Source: Dehalococcoidia bacterium (lineage in GTDB: Bacteria; Chloroflexota; Dehalococcoidia; Tepidiformales; Tepidiformaceae). Taken from it: DNA of 64,000 bases. The stretch is taken from NCBI GenBank assembly GCA_020850615.1, contig JADZEI010000022.1:23578-87577 (forward strand). The letters are read 5' to 3'. The position numbers and the translations under genes are program-made. Position 1 is the first letter of the stretch. Each line of letters starts with the position of its first letter. The notes beneath the pieces were generated by a model that did no database searches, was not told where the DNA came from, and saw only the letters and a list, made by a program, of their open reading frames with translations. Positions 24,223 to 32,015 of the stretch are shown here, piece by piece.

Positions 24223-25452
24223 ATGAAGTTTGGCATCTTCTACGAACTGCAGCTGCCGCGGCCGTGGGCTGAGGACAGCGAATATCGGCTCATCCAGAAC
24301 GCGCTCTCCCAGGTCGAGCTGGCCGACCGGCTGGGGTACGACTACGCATGGGAGGTGGAGCACCACTTCCTCGAGGAGTACAGCCACTCGTCCGCGCCGG
24401 AGGTGTTCCTGGCGGCGGCGAGCCAGCGCACGAAGCAGATCCGGCTGGGGCACGGCATCATCCAGCTTCCGACGAACCACCCGGCGCGCGTCGCCGAGCG
24501 GGTTTCGACGCTGGACCTCGTTTCGTCGGGCCGGGTGGAGTTCGGCATCGGCGAAGGTTCGAGCGTGACCGAGCTGCACCCGTTCGACCGGCGCTTCCGC
24601 GATAAGCGGGCGATCTGGGAAGACGCGGTTCGGGCGATCATGCCGATGTTCACGCGCGAGTCGTGGTCGTACGAGGGCGAGTATTTCAAGTTTCCGGCGC
24701 GGAACGTGCTCCCGAAGCCGTACCAGAAGCCGCACCCGCCGCTGTGGGTGGCCTGCTCGCAGCTCGAGACGATCCAGATGGCGGGGCAGCGCGGGCTGGG
24801 CGCGCTCGGGTTCCAGTTCGTGAGCCCGGAAGCGGCGCGCGCGTGGATGCATGCCTACTACAACGCCTACGTGCACCACTACGAGCCGCTCACCGAATAC
24901 CAGCCGAACCCGAACATCGCCGTGGTCAGCGGCTTCATGTGCGCGCCGACCGACGAGGAGGCGCAGCGCCGGGCGGAGGGCTGGACGTTCTTCCAGTTCG
25001 CGTTGATGTTCTACAACACGCACGGGCCGGTGGACCCGGGCACGGTGAACCTCTGGGACGAGTACCAGGCGTGGCGGCAGACGCCGAAGGGCCAGGAGGC
25101 GATCCAGCGCGGCGTGAGCGGCGGGCTCATCGGCTCGCCGGAGACGATCCGGCAGCGGCTGCGCAAGTTCGCCGACTCGCACGTTGACCAGGTGATCCTG
25201 CTGAACCAGGCGGGCAACAACACGCACGCGGATATCTGCGAGAGCCTCGAGCTGTTCGCGAAGGAGGTCATGCCCGAGTTCCACGAGCAGGACGCGGAGC
25301 ACCAGCGCTGGAAGCAGGCGGTGCTGAACCGGGAGATCGAGCTCGAGGAGATCGACACGAAGCCGTTCTGGCAACCGTCGAACCAGACGCCATCGTCGAA
25401 GCTCAAGGAGCAGGGCGTCTCGGCGGTGGAGGCGGCGGCACCGAAGGCCTGA
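24223..25452 (+). CDS. LLM-class flavin-dependent oxidoreductase
   Basis: A 409-residue luciferase-like monooxygenase. 'YDYAWEVEHHFLEEYSHSSA' and 'GHGIIQLPTNHPARVAERVS' with 'GRVEFGIGEG' form the standard flavin-binding barrel segments of alkanal-monooxygenase-like enzymes. The protein ends in a charged, Gln-rich tail of about 40 residues. Such enzymes use FMNH2 or F420H2, but the substrate is unknown. It stands alone, with its own promoter and ribosome binding site. Confidence 0.88.
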   Translation: MKFGIFYELQLPRPWAEDSEYRLIQNALSQVELADRLGYDYAWEVEHHFLEEYSHSSAPEVFLAAASQRTKQIRLGHGIIQLPTNHPARVAERVSTLDLVSSGRVEFGIGEGSSVTELHPFDRRFRDKRAIWEDAVRAIMPMFTRESWSYEGEYFKFPARNVLPKPYQKPHPPLWVACSQLETIQMAGQRGLGALGFQFVSPEAARAWMHAYYNAYVHHYEPLTEYQPNPNIAVVSGFMCAPTDEEAQRRAEGWTFFQFALMFYNTHGPVDPGTVNLWDEYQAWRQTPKGQEAIQRGVSGGLIGSPETIRQRLRKFADSHVDQVILLNQAGNNTHADICESLELFAKEVMPEFHEQDAEHQRWKQAVLNREIELEEIDTKPFWQPSNQTPSSKLKEQGVSAVEAAAPKA

Positions 25453-25505
25453 CCGGCAGCGAGGGCGCGCGGGTGGCCCTGCGCGTGGGCCGCCCGCGCG
25501 TCTGA

Positions 25506-25517
25506 TACGCTTACGGC
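25506..25517 (+). promoter_or_regulatory. Leaderless promoter of the VapBC-type operon
   Basis: TACGCT at 25506-25511 is 6 nt before ATG 25518, with no ribosome binding site. Confidence 0.5.
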
Positions 25518-25763
25518 ATGGGCATCGAGATCGAGCTCGACGACGAGCTGGTGCAGCGGGCACGGGAGCGCGCGGAAGCCCGCGGGATCGCGCTGGAGTG
25601 TCTGATCGAGGAGGCGGTGCGCGCGGCGCTCGCGGCGATGCCGCCAGCGCGAGAGGAGCTGCCGGTATCCACGGCGGGCCGGCTTATGGTGGACCTTGAT
25701 TGGACAAGTAACGAAGCCATCCTGGACTTCCTCGACGAGCAGGAATGGAAATCCCAGACGTAA
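25518..25763 (+). CDS. VapB-type antitoxin
   Basis: An 81-residue protein. The first ~40 residues ('IEIELDDELVQRARERAEAR') look like a ribbon-helix-helix DNA-binding segment: a short strand then two helices. The C-terminal half ('DWTSNEAILDFLDEQEW') is the likely toxin-binding tail. It overlaps the PIN toxin by 19 nt, the usual antitoxin-first layout of type II modules. It probably represses its own promoter together with the toxin. Confidence 0.75.
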   Translation: MGIEIELDDELVQRARERAEARGIALECLIEEAVRAALAAMPPAREELPVSTAGRLMVDLDWTSNEAILDFLDEQEWKSQT

Positions 25764-26170
25764 ACGTGCTCGTTGCGGCGGTGAGATCGGTTCATCCGCA
25801 TCACGTTCCCGCCAGAGACTGGCTTGAGCGCCACCGACAGAGCGACGCCTCCGTGCTCCTCCCCGGGGTGGTGGTGAGCGGGTTTCTGCGTGTCGCAACG
25901 AACGCACGGATCTTCGGTCAGGCGGACCATGAGACGGTGCTTGGTTTCCTGGACTCGCTCCTCGCCGAGCGATGGGTGATGTTGGCCAGCCCGTCCAGCC
26001 TCCACGTCTCGACGTTCATCGAGATCTGCCGGCAGATCAATGCCACCGGTAACACCGTCTCCGACGCATACCTGGCTGCCATCGCGATCGACCTGGACTG
26101 TGAGTTCGTCACGTTCGATCGCGGCTTCGCACGCTTTCCCGGGCTGAAGTGGACACTCCTTCGGGGCTAA
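25745..26170 (+). CDS. VapC-type PIN-domain toxin ribonuclease
   Basis: A 141-residue PIN domain. Acidic metal ligands are visible in 'IPDVNVLVAAV', 'GNTVSDAYLAA' and 'VTFDRGFARFPGLKW', the last being a hallmark of the VapC subgroup ending in a 'FARFPGL.W' phrase. Such toxins cut specific RNAs until bound by the antitoxin. The second conserved acid (Glu in many VapC) is Gly in 'VVSGFLRV', which from memory is common in this subgroup. It converges on the acyl-CoA dehydrogenase-fold gene with a 4-nt overlap of stops. Confidence 0.85.
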   Translation: MEIPDVNVLVAAVRSVHPHHVPARDWLERHRQSDASVLLPGVVVSGFLRVATNARIFGQADHETVLGFLDSLLAERWVMLASPSSLHVSTFIEICRQINATGNTVSDAYLAAIAIDLDCEFVTFDRGFARFPGLKWTLLRG

Positions 26171-27282
26171 GCGCCGAACTGGTCGGCGAGCTGGTCCAGG
26201 GCGAGGGCGAGGGGCGGGCGGAGGGCGGTGCCGGCGAAGACATCGGCGAAGGCGCGGGCGACGGGGCTCTCGCGGCGATAGTTGCGGCCGCCGCCCAGGG
26301 CGAACAGGTCGGCGGCGATGCGCGCGCACTCCTGGGTGACGTACGTCTTCGTGCGGAGGACGCGGGCGCGGTAGTCCGGCGGCGAGGCGTACTGCCAGTC
26401 GCGGGCCGTGTCGAGCAGGTAGGCGCGGGCGGCTTCGTACCGCATCGTCGCCTCGGCGAGGCGCAGGCGCACGCCAGGCGACGCCGGCGCGGGCGAGGTG
26501 AACGCCGCGAGCATCCCGCGCACGCAGCCGAGCGGCACGGCGGCGAACAGGCAGAAGAAGTACTGCAGCGGCTGCACCGCCGTGAGGAACCCGGGGAACC
26601 CGAGGTAGCCGGCGGCCGGCGCGGCTTCATAGCGGACCGTGTGGCTTTCTGTGGAGCGCATTCCGAAGCCGTCCCAGTCGTCCATCACGGTGACGCCGGG
26701 CGCGGAGGTTGGCACGAAGAAGAACTCCACGACGCCGGCGCCGGGCAGCTCGTCCGGGCTGGCCTTCGCGGTGGAGAAGAAGTAGGCCGCGTTCCGGCCG
26801 CCGGAGGCGAGGATCTTCTCGCCGGTGAGCAGGAACGTGCCGTCGCGGAGCGTGGCGACCGTGCGCGTGGCATCGAGCGAGCCGCCGGCGCCCTTCTCGG
26901 AGTTGCAGGCGGCGAAGAGCTTGCCGGCGCGGAACTCGGCGGCGGCCCACTCGCGCTGCTGCTGCCAGCGGGCCCGGTGCTCGGGCGGGGCGAGCTCGAC
27001 GGGCGCGGCGAAGATGCCCGCGAGCCCGAGCGGCATTGCCAGCACCAGCGCGCTGGAGCCGGAGGCGGAGGCGACAGCTTCGATCACCCGGACGCCGTCT
27101 TCGAGCGACAGGCCGCTGCCGCCGAGCGCGGCCGGGAAGGGCGCGAGCGGCAGGCCGATTTCGCGCAACGCGGCGAGGTTCGCGGCCGGGTACAGCTCCG
27201 GGGCGGCCTGGTCGCGTTCGGCCATGGCGGGGAGCTGGCCCTGGAGTGCATGGAGAATCGCGGCAGCGGCGTCCTGTGTCAT
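26167..27282 (-). CDS. Acyl-CoA dehydrogenase-fold flavoprotein lacking the usual catalytic Glu
   Basis: A 371-residue protein with the acyl-CoA dehydrogenase fold: N-terminal helices with 'LPLAPFPAALGGSGLSLEDG', a middle beta domain ('LFAACNSEKGAGGS', 'FLLTGEKILASGG'), and C-terminal helices ('CARIAADLFALGGGRNY'). The C-terminal 'YEGT..IQ'-type segment that carries the catalytic Glu in classic enzymes reads 'FAGTALRPPLALALDQ', with no Glu. It may be a DszC-like flavin monooxygenase or another non-dehydrogenase member. ATG 27282 follows TACACT directly and is divergent from the SDR gene. Confidence 0.75.
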   Translation of the reverse strand: MTQDAAAAILHALQGQLPAMAERDQAAPELYPAANLAALREIGLPLAPFPAALGGSGLSLEDGVRVIEAVASASGSSALVLAMPLGLAGIFAAPVELAPPEHRARWQQQREWAAAEFRAGKLFAACNSEKGAGGSLDATRTVATLRDGTFLLTGEKILASGGRNAAYFFSTAKASPDELPGAGVVEFFFVPTSAPGVTVMDDWDGFGMRSTESHTVRYEAAPAAGYLGFPGFLTAVQPLQYFFCLFAAVPLGCVRGMLAAFTSPAPASPGVRLRLAEATMRYEAARAYLLDTARDWQYASPPDYRARVLRTKTYVTQECARIAADLFALGGGRNYRRESPVARAFADVFAGTALRPPLALALDQLADQFGA

Positions 27283-27295
27283 GTGCGGGAGTGTA
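27283..27295 (-). promoter_or_regulatory. Leaderless promoter of the ACAD-fold gene
   Basis: Minus-strand TACACT (27295-27290) is 7 nt before ATG 27282. Only 26 bp separate it from the TACAAT of the divergent SDR promoter, so upstream elements must overlap. Confidence 0.55.
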
Positions 27296-27321
27296 CGCCC
27301 AGCGCGCAAGCGGCCCGGGCG

Positions 27322-27327
27322 TACAAT
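27322..27327 (+). promoter_or_regulatory. Candidate -10 of the SDR gene
   Basis: TACAAT lies 44 nt before GTG 27372, which has its own AGGAG box at 27361-27365. Confidence 0.45.
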
Positions 27328-27371
27328 GCGGCCCACAATCCCGGCGGCGGAGCCACCCACAGGAGTACCCC

Positions 27372-28139
27372 GTGCCCATCGCTGATTTCTCACTCGCCGG
27401 CAAGGTCGCCATCGTCACGGGCGGCAGCCGCGGCATCGGCCGTTCGATCGCGGTCGCGCTGGCCGAAGCCGGTGCGGACGTCTGTGTGGCGGCGCGCAAG
27501 CCGGAGGCGCTCGAAGAGAGCGTGCAGGCGGTCTCCGCGACCGGCCGCAAGGCGATCGCGGTGCCGACGAACGTGCGCGACATGGACGCGCTCCAGAACC
27601 TGGTCGACGAGACGAAGAAGCAGCTCGGCCGTGTCGACATCCTCGTGAACAACGCAGCGACGAACCCCGTCTTCGGGCCGGTGAAGAACCTGGACGAGCG
27701 AGCGTGGGATTCGGTGATGAACACGAACGTGAAGTCGATGTTCTTCCTGAGCAAGCTCGCCCGCGAGGCGATGCTAGCCCAGGGGGACGGCGGCAGCATC
27801 ATCAACGTGAGCTCGACGGGCGGGTTCCGGGCGTCGGTGGGCCTTGGCGCCTACTCGGTCTCGAAGGCGGCGGTGATCATGCTGACGGCGGTGTGCGCCA
27901 AGGAGTGGGGCACCGACGGCATCCGCGTGAACTGTATCGCGCCGGGGCTGATCAAGACCGAGTTCTCGCGGGCGCTGTGGGAGAACGAGGCGATCCTGGG
28001 GAACTCGACGAGCAGCGCCGCCCTCCGGCGGATCGGCCTGCCGGACGAGATGGCGGGCGCGGTGGTGTATTTCGCATCGCAGGCGTCGTCGTTCACGACG
28101 GGGCAGACGCTGATCATGGACGGCGGCGCGAGCGCCTGA
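27372..28139 (+). CDS. Short-chain dehydrogenase/reductase
   Basis: A 255-residue classical SDR. The NAD(P) loop is 'VTGGSRGIGRS', 'LVNNAAT' follows, the catalytic Ser is in 'INVSSTGG' and Tyr-Lys in 'YSVSKAA'. Its close likeness to 3-oxoacyl-ACP/CoA reductase-type SDRs is clear, but the substrate is open. GTG 27372 is chosen for the AGGAG box 6 nt upstream. Divergent from the ACAD-fold gene and followed by a tiny membrane protein gene. Confidence 0.9.
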   Translation: MPIADFSLAGKVAIVTGGSRGIGRSIAVALAEAGADVCVAARKPEALEESVQAVSATGRKAIAVPTNVRDMDALQNLVDETKKQLGRVDILVNNAATNPVFGPVKNLDERAWDSVMNTNVKSMFFLSKLAREAMLAQGDGGSIINVSSTGGFRASVGLGAYSVSKAAVIMLTAVCAKEWGTDGIRVNCIAPGLIKTEFSRALWENEAILGNSTSSAALRRIGLPDEMAGAVVYFASQASSFTTGQTLIMDGGASA

Positions 28140-28155
28140 GGCGACGGAGGCTGGC

Positions 28156-28320
28156 ATGGCCGCGACGTTCATCACAAAGCCACTCCGAGGGATGGGCACC
28201 GGGCTCGGCCGGTTCGTGCTCTTGGTGCTCAAGCTCGGGGGGTTCGCCGTGGCCGCGGCCGCGCTCATCCTCGTGCTCGACCGGATCCTGCTGACGGACG
28301 ACCTCGAGCCGCCGCGCTAG
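28156..28320 (+). CDS. Small single-pass membrane protein (54 residues)
   Basis: An ATG with GGAGG 5 nt upstream, 16 nt after the SDR stop, opens a 54-residue frame. It has a basic N-terminus ('TKPLRGMGTGLGRF'), one long hydrophobic stretch ('VLLVLKLGGFAVAAAALILV') and an acidic tail ending 'DDLEPPR'. The charge pattern predicts an inside-positive anchor. Its TAG stop shares the palindrome CTAG with the stop of the converging kinase gene. No family is recognised. It is probably co-transcribed with the SDR. Confidence 0.6.
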   Translation: MAATFITKPLRGMGTGLGRFVLLVLKLGGFAVAAAALILVLDRILLTDDLEPPR

Positions 28321-29237
28321 GCGGGCCGGCGGAGCTCCTCCGCGAGCGGGAGCCAGCGCAGGGCGGCGGCATCGCCGCCTTCGAGGCTCCAGGCGACGGA
28401 GAGGACGAGCTGTGCCGCGGCCCAGCGCATGACGGTCGCACGGTCGAAGCCGAGCTCGTCCGCGAGCTGCGCGCCCCGGCGGCGAAGGATGGCGGCGCCG
28501 CCGGGGTCGTCGACGATGTCGCGCGGGTTGCGGAGCAACGCGCCGGGCTCGTACTCCGGCGGGCCGATGACGCCCTTGGGGTCGATGGCGAGCCAGCCGC
28601 CGCCGTGGGAGAGGATGTTGCCGTGGTGGAGGTCGCCGTGGAGCAGCACGTCGCCGGCTGAGGGCGCGCCGAGCTCGCGGTACGTCTCCTCGGCGAAGGC
28701 GAGGAGCGCCGCGGGGACCGGGCCAGAGGTGCCGCCGTTCTCGCTGCGCAGCCGTTCGAAGGCGCGCGCGGCCCACTCGGAGACCTGCGGGAAGGCGTGG
28801 CCGGGCGGCGGGAGGCGCCGGATCGCGCGGATCACGCCCGCGGCGAAGGATGTCGCGACGGTGTCGTCTTCCACGATGGTCAGCTTCGCCCCGGGCTGCG
28901 CGCGTTCGAGCAGGAGGCCGCCGCGGGCGGGTTCGGCGGCGAGCAGGCGGACCAGGCCGTGCCCGGCGTACGCATCGAGTGCGGCGACCTCGGTGAGCAG
29001 CTCATGGTGCGGCATCCAGATCTTGAGCACCGCGTCCTGTCCCGCGGCGGTGCGGCAGGGCGCCACCCAGGTGAACGACAGGTCCGCGAACGGCTCGCCG
29101 ACATCGAGCCGCCAGGTCTGGGCGAAGTCGTGGACGAGCGCGGGGAGCTCGCGGACCCAGCGGGCCACCGCCTCCGCGCCGTGGACGCCGGCCAGGTTCG
29201 CCACCAGCGCGGCGGGCAGGTCGCCGCTACTGGTCAT
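28317..29237 (-). CDS. Aminoglycoside/hydroxyurea phosphotransferase-family kinase
   Basis: A 306-residue kinase of the APH(6)/streptomycin 6-kinase-like family. 'LLHGDLHHGNIL' is the catalytic loop and 'LAIDPKGVIGPPEYEPGALL' the metal-binding DPKG loop followed by the family's closing helix. 'DAVLKIWMPHHE' holds the ATP-contact Lys. Members phosphorylate streptomycin or small hydroxylated compounds, and chromosomal copies often have unknown natural substrates, so resistance should not be assumed. It overlaps ilvA by 11 nt and probably shares its transcript. Confidence 0.85.
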   Translation of the reverse strand: MTSSGDLPAALVANLAGVHGAEAVARWVRELPALVHDFAQTWRLDVGEPFADLSFTWVAPCRTAAGQDAVLKIWMPHHELLTEVAALDAYAGHGLVRLLAAEPARGGLLLERAQPGAKLTIVEDDTVATSFAAGVIRAIRRLPPPGHAFPQVSEWAARAFERLRSENGGTSGPVPAALLAFAEETYRELGAPSAGDVLLHGDLHHGNILSHGGGWLAIDPKGVIGPPEYEPGALLRNPRDIVDDPGGAAILRRRGAQLADELGFDRATVMRWAAAQLVLSVAWSLEGGDAAALRWLPLAEELRRPA

Positions 29238-30507
29238 GGCGGCGGCGGGCTTCGTGCGTGGCGAGCCGCGCCGAGCTGCCCGGTACGCCGCGGAGCCCCG
29301 CCTCGCGCAGGGCGGCGATGAGCTCGTTGAAGTGCTCGAGGCCGTTCACTTCGAGGAGGAAGTCCACAAGCGCGACGCCGACGGGCATGCCGGGCGCCTC
29401 GCGGTTGTGGTCGACTTCGAGGATGTTGCCGCCCGCCTCGGCGACGACGCGCGTGATGAGCGCGAGCTCGCCGGGCGTGTCAGACACCTCGACGGTGAGG
29501 TGCTGGTAGCGGCCGGCGTCGACCAGACCGCGGCGCACGATCGAACCAAGGACGTTGATGTCGATGTTGCCGCCGGAAAGCACGGCCACGGCGCTCCCGC
29601 GGGGCACGTACGCGCCCGACTGGAGCGCCGCGACAGCGAGCGCACCCGCACCTTCGACGATGAGCTTCGAGCGTTCGATGAGCATGACGATGGCGCGGGC
29701 GATGGCCTCGTCGGTGCACTCGACCACGTCGTCGACGTAGCGGCGGACCAGGGCGAGGGTGCGCTCGGAGGGGCCGGCGACGGCGACGCCATCGGCGATG
29801 GTGCGGACGGAGGGCGTGGTGATGACCCGCCCGGCTTCGAACGAGCGGCGCAGCCCGTCCATCGCAGCTGACTGGACGCCGATGACGCGGACATCGGGGC
29901 GCGACTGCTTGACCGCGACCGCGATGCCGGCGAGCAGGCCGCCGCCGCCCGCGGGGACGATCACCTCGCGCACGTCCGGGACCTGTTCGAGGATCTCGAG
30001 GCCGATGGTGCCCTGGCCTTCGATGACGGCATCGTCGTCGAAGGGCGGGACGTAGAGGCGGCCTTCCTCCGCGGCGATGCGCATCGCTTCCTCGCGAGCC
30101 TGTTCGAGCGAGAGGCCGTGGAGCACGACGCGGGCGCCGTAGCCGCGAGCCGCCGTGGCCTTGGCGAGGGGCGCGATCGTGGGCATGACGACGGTGACGT
30201 TTATGCCCGCACGGGTGCCGGCGAGGGCGATGCCCTGGGCGTGGTTGCCGGCGCTGGCGGCGACGAGGCCGCGCGCTGCCTGCTCTGCCGTGAGCCGCGA
30301 GACGTAGGTGGTGGCGCCGCGCAGCTTGAACGAGCCGGTGAGCTGCATGTTTTCGCACTTGAGCGCCACCGGGGCGCCGCCGAGCCGTTCGAGCGTGAGC
30401 GAAGGCCACACGGGGGTGAGGCGGACGTGGCCGGCGATGGCCTGGCGCGCGCGGCGGATGCCTTCGAGCGTGACTCCGTGCCCGGCTGGGGCAGCACCTT
30501 CGGTCAT
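29227..30507 (-). CDS. ilvA: Threonine ammonia-lyase (threonine dehydratase)
   Basis: A 426-residue PLP enzyme converting threonine to 2-oxobutyrate, the first step to isoleucine. The PLP Lys lies in 'TGSFKLRGA', the glycine loop is 'PAGGGGLLAG', and 'SAGNHAQG' is conserved. A single C-terminal ACT domain (about 330-400, 'LTVEVSDTPGELALI') marks the shorter ilvA/tdcB class and suggests amino-acid feedback. ATG 30507 follows CACAAT by 7 nt. ilvC, another step of the same pathway, lies far away at 58.7 kb. Confidence 0.92.
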   Translation of the reverse strand: MTEGAAPAGHGVTLEGIRRARQAIAGHVRLTPVWPSLTLERLGGAPVALKCENMQLTGSFKLRGATTYVSRLTAEQAARGLVAASAGNHAQGIALAGTRAGINVTVVMPTIAPLAKATAARGYGARVVLHGLSLEQAREEAMRIAAEEGRLYVPPFDDDAVIEGQGTIGLEILEQVPDVREVIVPAGGGGLLAGIAVAVKQSRPDVRVIGVQSAAMDGLRRSFEAGRVITTPSVRTIADGVAVAGPSERTLALVRRYVDDVVECTDEAIARAIVMLIERSKLIVEGAGALAVAALQSGAYVPRGSAVAVLSGGNIDINVLGSIVRRGLVDAGRYQHLTVEVSDTPGELALITRVVAEAGGNILEVDHNREAPGMPVGVALVDFLLEVNGLEHFNELIAALREAGLRGVPGSSARLATHEARRRHDQ

Positions 30508-30520
30508 GCGGGGGATTGTG
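30508..30520 (-). promoter_or_regulatory. Leaderless promoter of ilvA
   Basis: Minus-strand CACAAT (30520-30515) lies 7 nt before ATG 30507; no ribosome binding site intervenes. Confidence 0.4.
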
Positions 30521-30547
30521 GCATACCGGGGCAGCGGACCGCGTGCG

Positions 30548-30952
30548 TCAGCGGCGCCAGATCTTGCGGCGCTGCCAGCAGCGGGCGCAGATGCTCACCG
30601 GCTTGTCGATCACCACGCCGCTTTCGCGGAAGGGGTAGTTGCGTTCGCTGAGGTGGGAGGCGCAGAAGAGCCCGAGGCAGAGCGAGCATTCCTGGCGCGG
30701 GTGCGGCTCGCAGTCCTCTTCGCCGCAGAGACCGGCATTGTTGCGCTGGCGCACCCGTTCGCGGTAGGCGTAGTGCGCCTGGAGGTCGTCGTGCTTGGCC
30801 CGGCAGCGCTTGCGCGCGCAGACCGCTTCGTGGCCCTCGCGGAAGTAGGTGTGCTCGGTGCAGAAGGCGCGAGCGCAGTACTGGCAGGTGTCGACGGGCG
30901 CGGCGTGGCAGCGCGAGAAGCGGCCTCCAGCGCCACATGCCGCGTGTGCCAT
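30548..30952 (-). CDS. Cys/His-rich zinc-finger protein (AN1/B-box-like)
   Basis: A 134-residue protein with two Cys/His clusters and a terminal CxxC. The first is 'CQYCARAFCTEHTYF' then 'CARKRCRAKH'; the second is 'CSLCLGLFCASHLSE' preceded by 'CGEEDCEPH'; the end has 'SICARCWQRRK'. The CxxC...C..H spacing suggests treble-clef zinc fingers such as AN1 or B-box types, otherwise more common in eukaryotes. ATG 30952 has an AGGAAGG box upstream. It follows the beta-propeller gene by 52 nt. Function unknown. Confidence 0.65.
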   Translation of the reverse strand: MAHAACGAGGRFSRCHAAPVDTCQYCARAFCTEHTYFREGHEAVCARKRCRAKHDDLQAHYAYRERVRQRNNAGLCGEEDCEPHPRQECSLCLGLFCASHLSERNYPFRESGVVIDKPVSICARCWQRRKIWRR

Positions 30953-31004
30953 CCGCCACCTGCCTTCCTCGCGCGGCGATCCTGCGACAGGCGGTGCGAC
31001 GGGG

Positions 31005-31967
31005 TCAACGGGTGGGGAGCCAGGCGCAGGAACCGGGGCCGTCGCCCACGTCGTAGGTCGCGGCTTCGTCCCAGCTCGCGGTGGCGAACACCTGGACGGT
31101 GTCCTCCGCGTTCGAGACGACGGCAAGGTAGGCGGCATCGGGCGAGAGACAGAGCCCATCGGGGCGGTCGGCGACGTCGAGCTTGCGGACGACGTTTCCT
31201 TCGGCGACATCGACGATGTAGACGCGGGCGGCATCGCCGAGCGACACGGCCACGCGATCGCCGCCGAGGGCGATGACACGTACGGGACTGCCGGGGAGCT
31301 CGAAATTGCGGGAGACGGCGAGGTTGGCGCGCTCGAACACGGTGAGCGTCCGGGCGGCGGCGTTGGCGGTGACGACGTAGCGATCGGTGAGGGCGACGCT
31401 TTCGGGGAGCTCGCGGGTTGGGTAGCTGGCGCCATCGGGCCCGCGGAGGGTGTTGGCGCGCGACTCGGTGACGAAGACCGCGCCCCCGGCGGCGGCGACG
31501 GCGTGGGGGGTATCGCCGGTGGCCGTGCGGCCGGTCTCGGCGAGCGTCGCGGGGTCCATCCGGACGAGCTCATCGGTGTCATCGAGGGTGACATGGAGGT
31601 GGGCGCCGTCGATCGCGACGCCGTGCGGCGTGCCGCCCGGGAATTCGACCCGGCGGAGCACGCCGGGGGCGGACGGGTCGACTTCGACCAGCGCATCGGC
31701 GCGCCCGAGGGTGATGTAGAGCCGGCCGCCGGCGGTGGCGATCTCGTGGGGCGGCCCGAACAGGGCGAGGCCGTGGGACGCCTGCCGGCCGATGTCCAGG
31801 ACGGTGAGCGACTCGCCGCGCAGGTTCGCGACGACGAGCGTGCCTTCGCGCGGGGGTTCGACCGTTTCGGAGTCGCTGTTGGTGGCGCTGAGGGCATAGG
31901 AAGCGGCCACCGCCACGAGGGCGAGGCCGCCGAAGGTCCCGAGCCGGTTTGCGCGCGAAGCGTCCAT
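31005..31967 (-). CDS. YncE-like beta-propeller protein with membrane anchor
   Basis: A 320-residue protein with an N-terminal hydrophobic helix (about 8-28) followed by repeated beta-propeller blades. The blades recur as units such as 'GTLVVANLRGESLTVLDIG' and 'RVYIVDVAEGNVVRKLDV', about 40 residues each, as in YncE/cytochrome D1-like repeats. It probably sits outside the membrane and binds a ligand or partner. ATG 31967 is preferred to the GTG immediately before it. It lies downstream of flgE but is separated by 48 nt, so it may read through from the flagellar operon. Confidence 0.75.
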   Translation of the reverse strand: MDASRANRLGTFGGLALVAVAASYALSATNSDSETVEPPREGTLVVANLRGESLTVLDIGRQASHGLALFGPPHEIATAGGRLYITLGRADALVEVDPSAPGVLRRVEFPGGTPHGVAIDGAHLHVTLDDTDELVRMDPATLAETGRTATGDTPHAVAAAGGAVFVTESRANTLRGPDGASYPTRELPESVALTDRYVVTANAAARTLTVFERANLAVSRNFELPGSPVRVIALGGDRVAVSLGDAARVYIVDVAEGNVVRKLDVADRPDGLCLSPDAAYLAVVSNAEDTVQVFATASWDEAATYDVGDGPGSCAWLPTR

Positions 31968-32015
31968 CACGTGGCGGCGGGCGGGCGGCGCACGGCCACC
32001 CGCCCGGCAGCTCCT

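Noticed and set aside
25745..26170. PIN toxin with a missing catalytic Glu as a dead toxin
   Set aside because: The Gly at that position is, from memory, usual in this PIN subgroup, and the other acids are kept.
28317..29237. Aminoglycoside resistance gene
   Set aside because: The kinase family is right, but chromosomal members often have other substrates and no resistance context is present.
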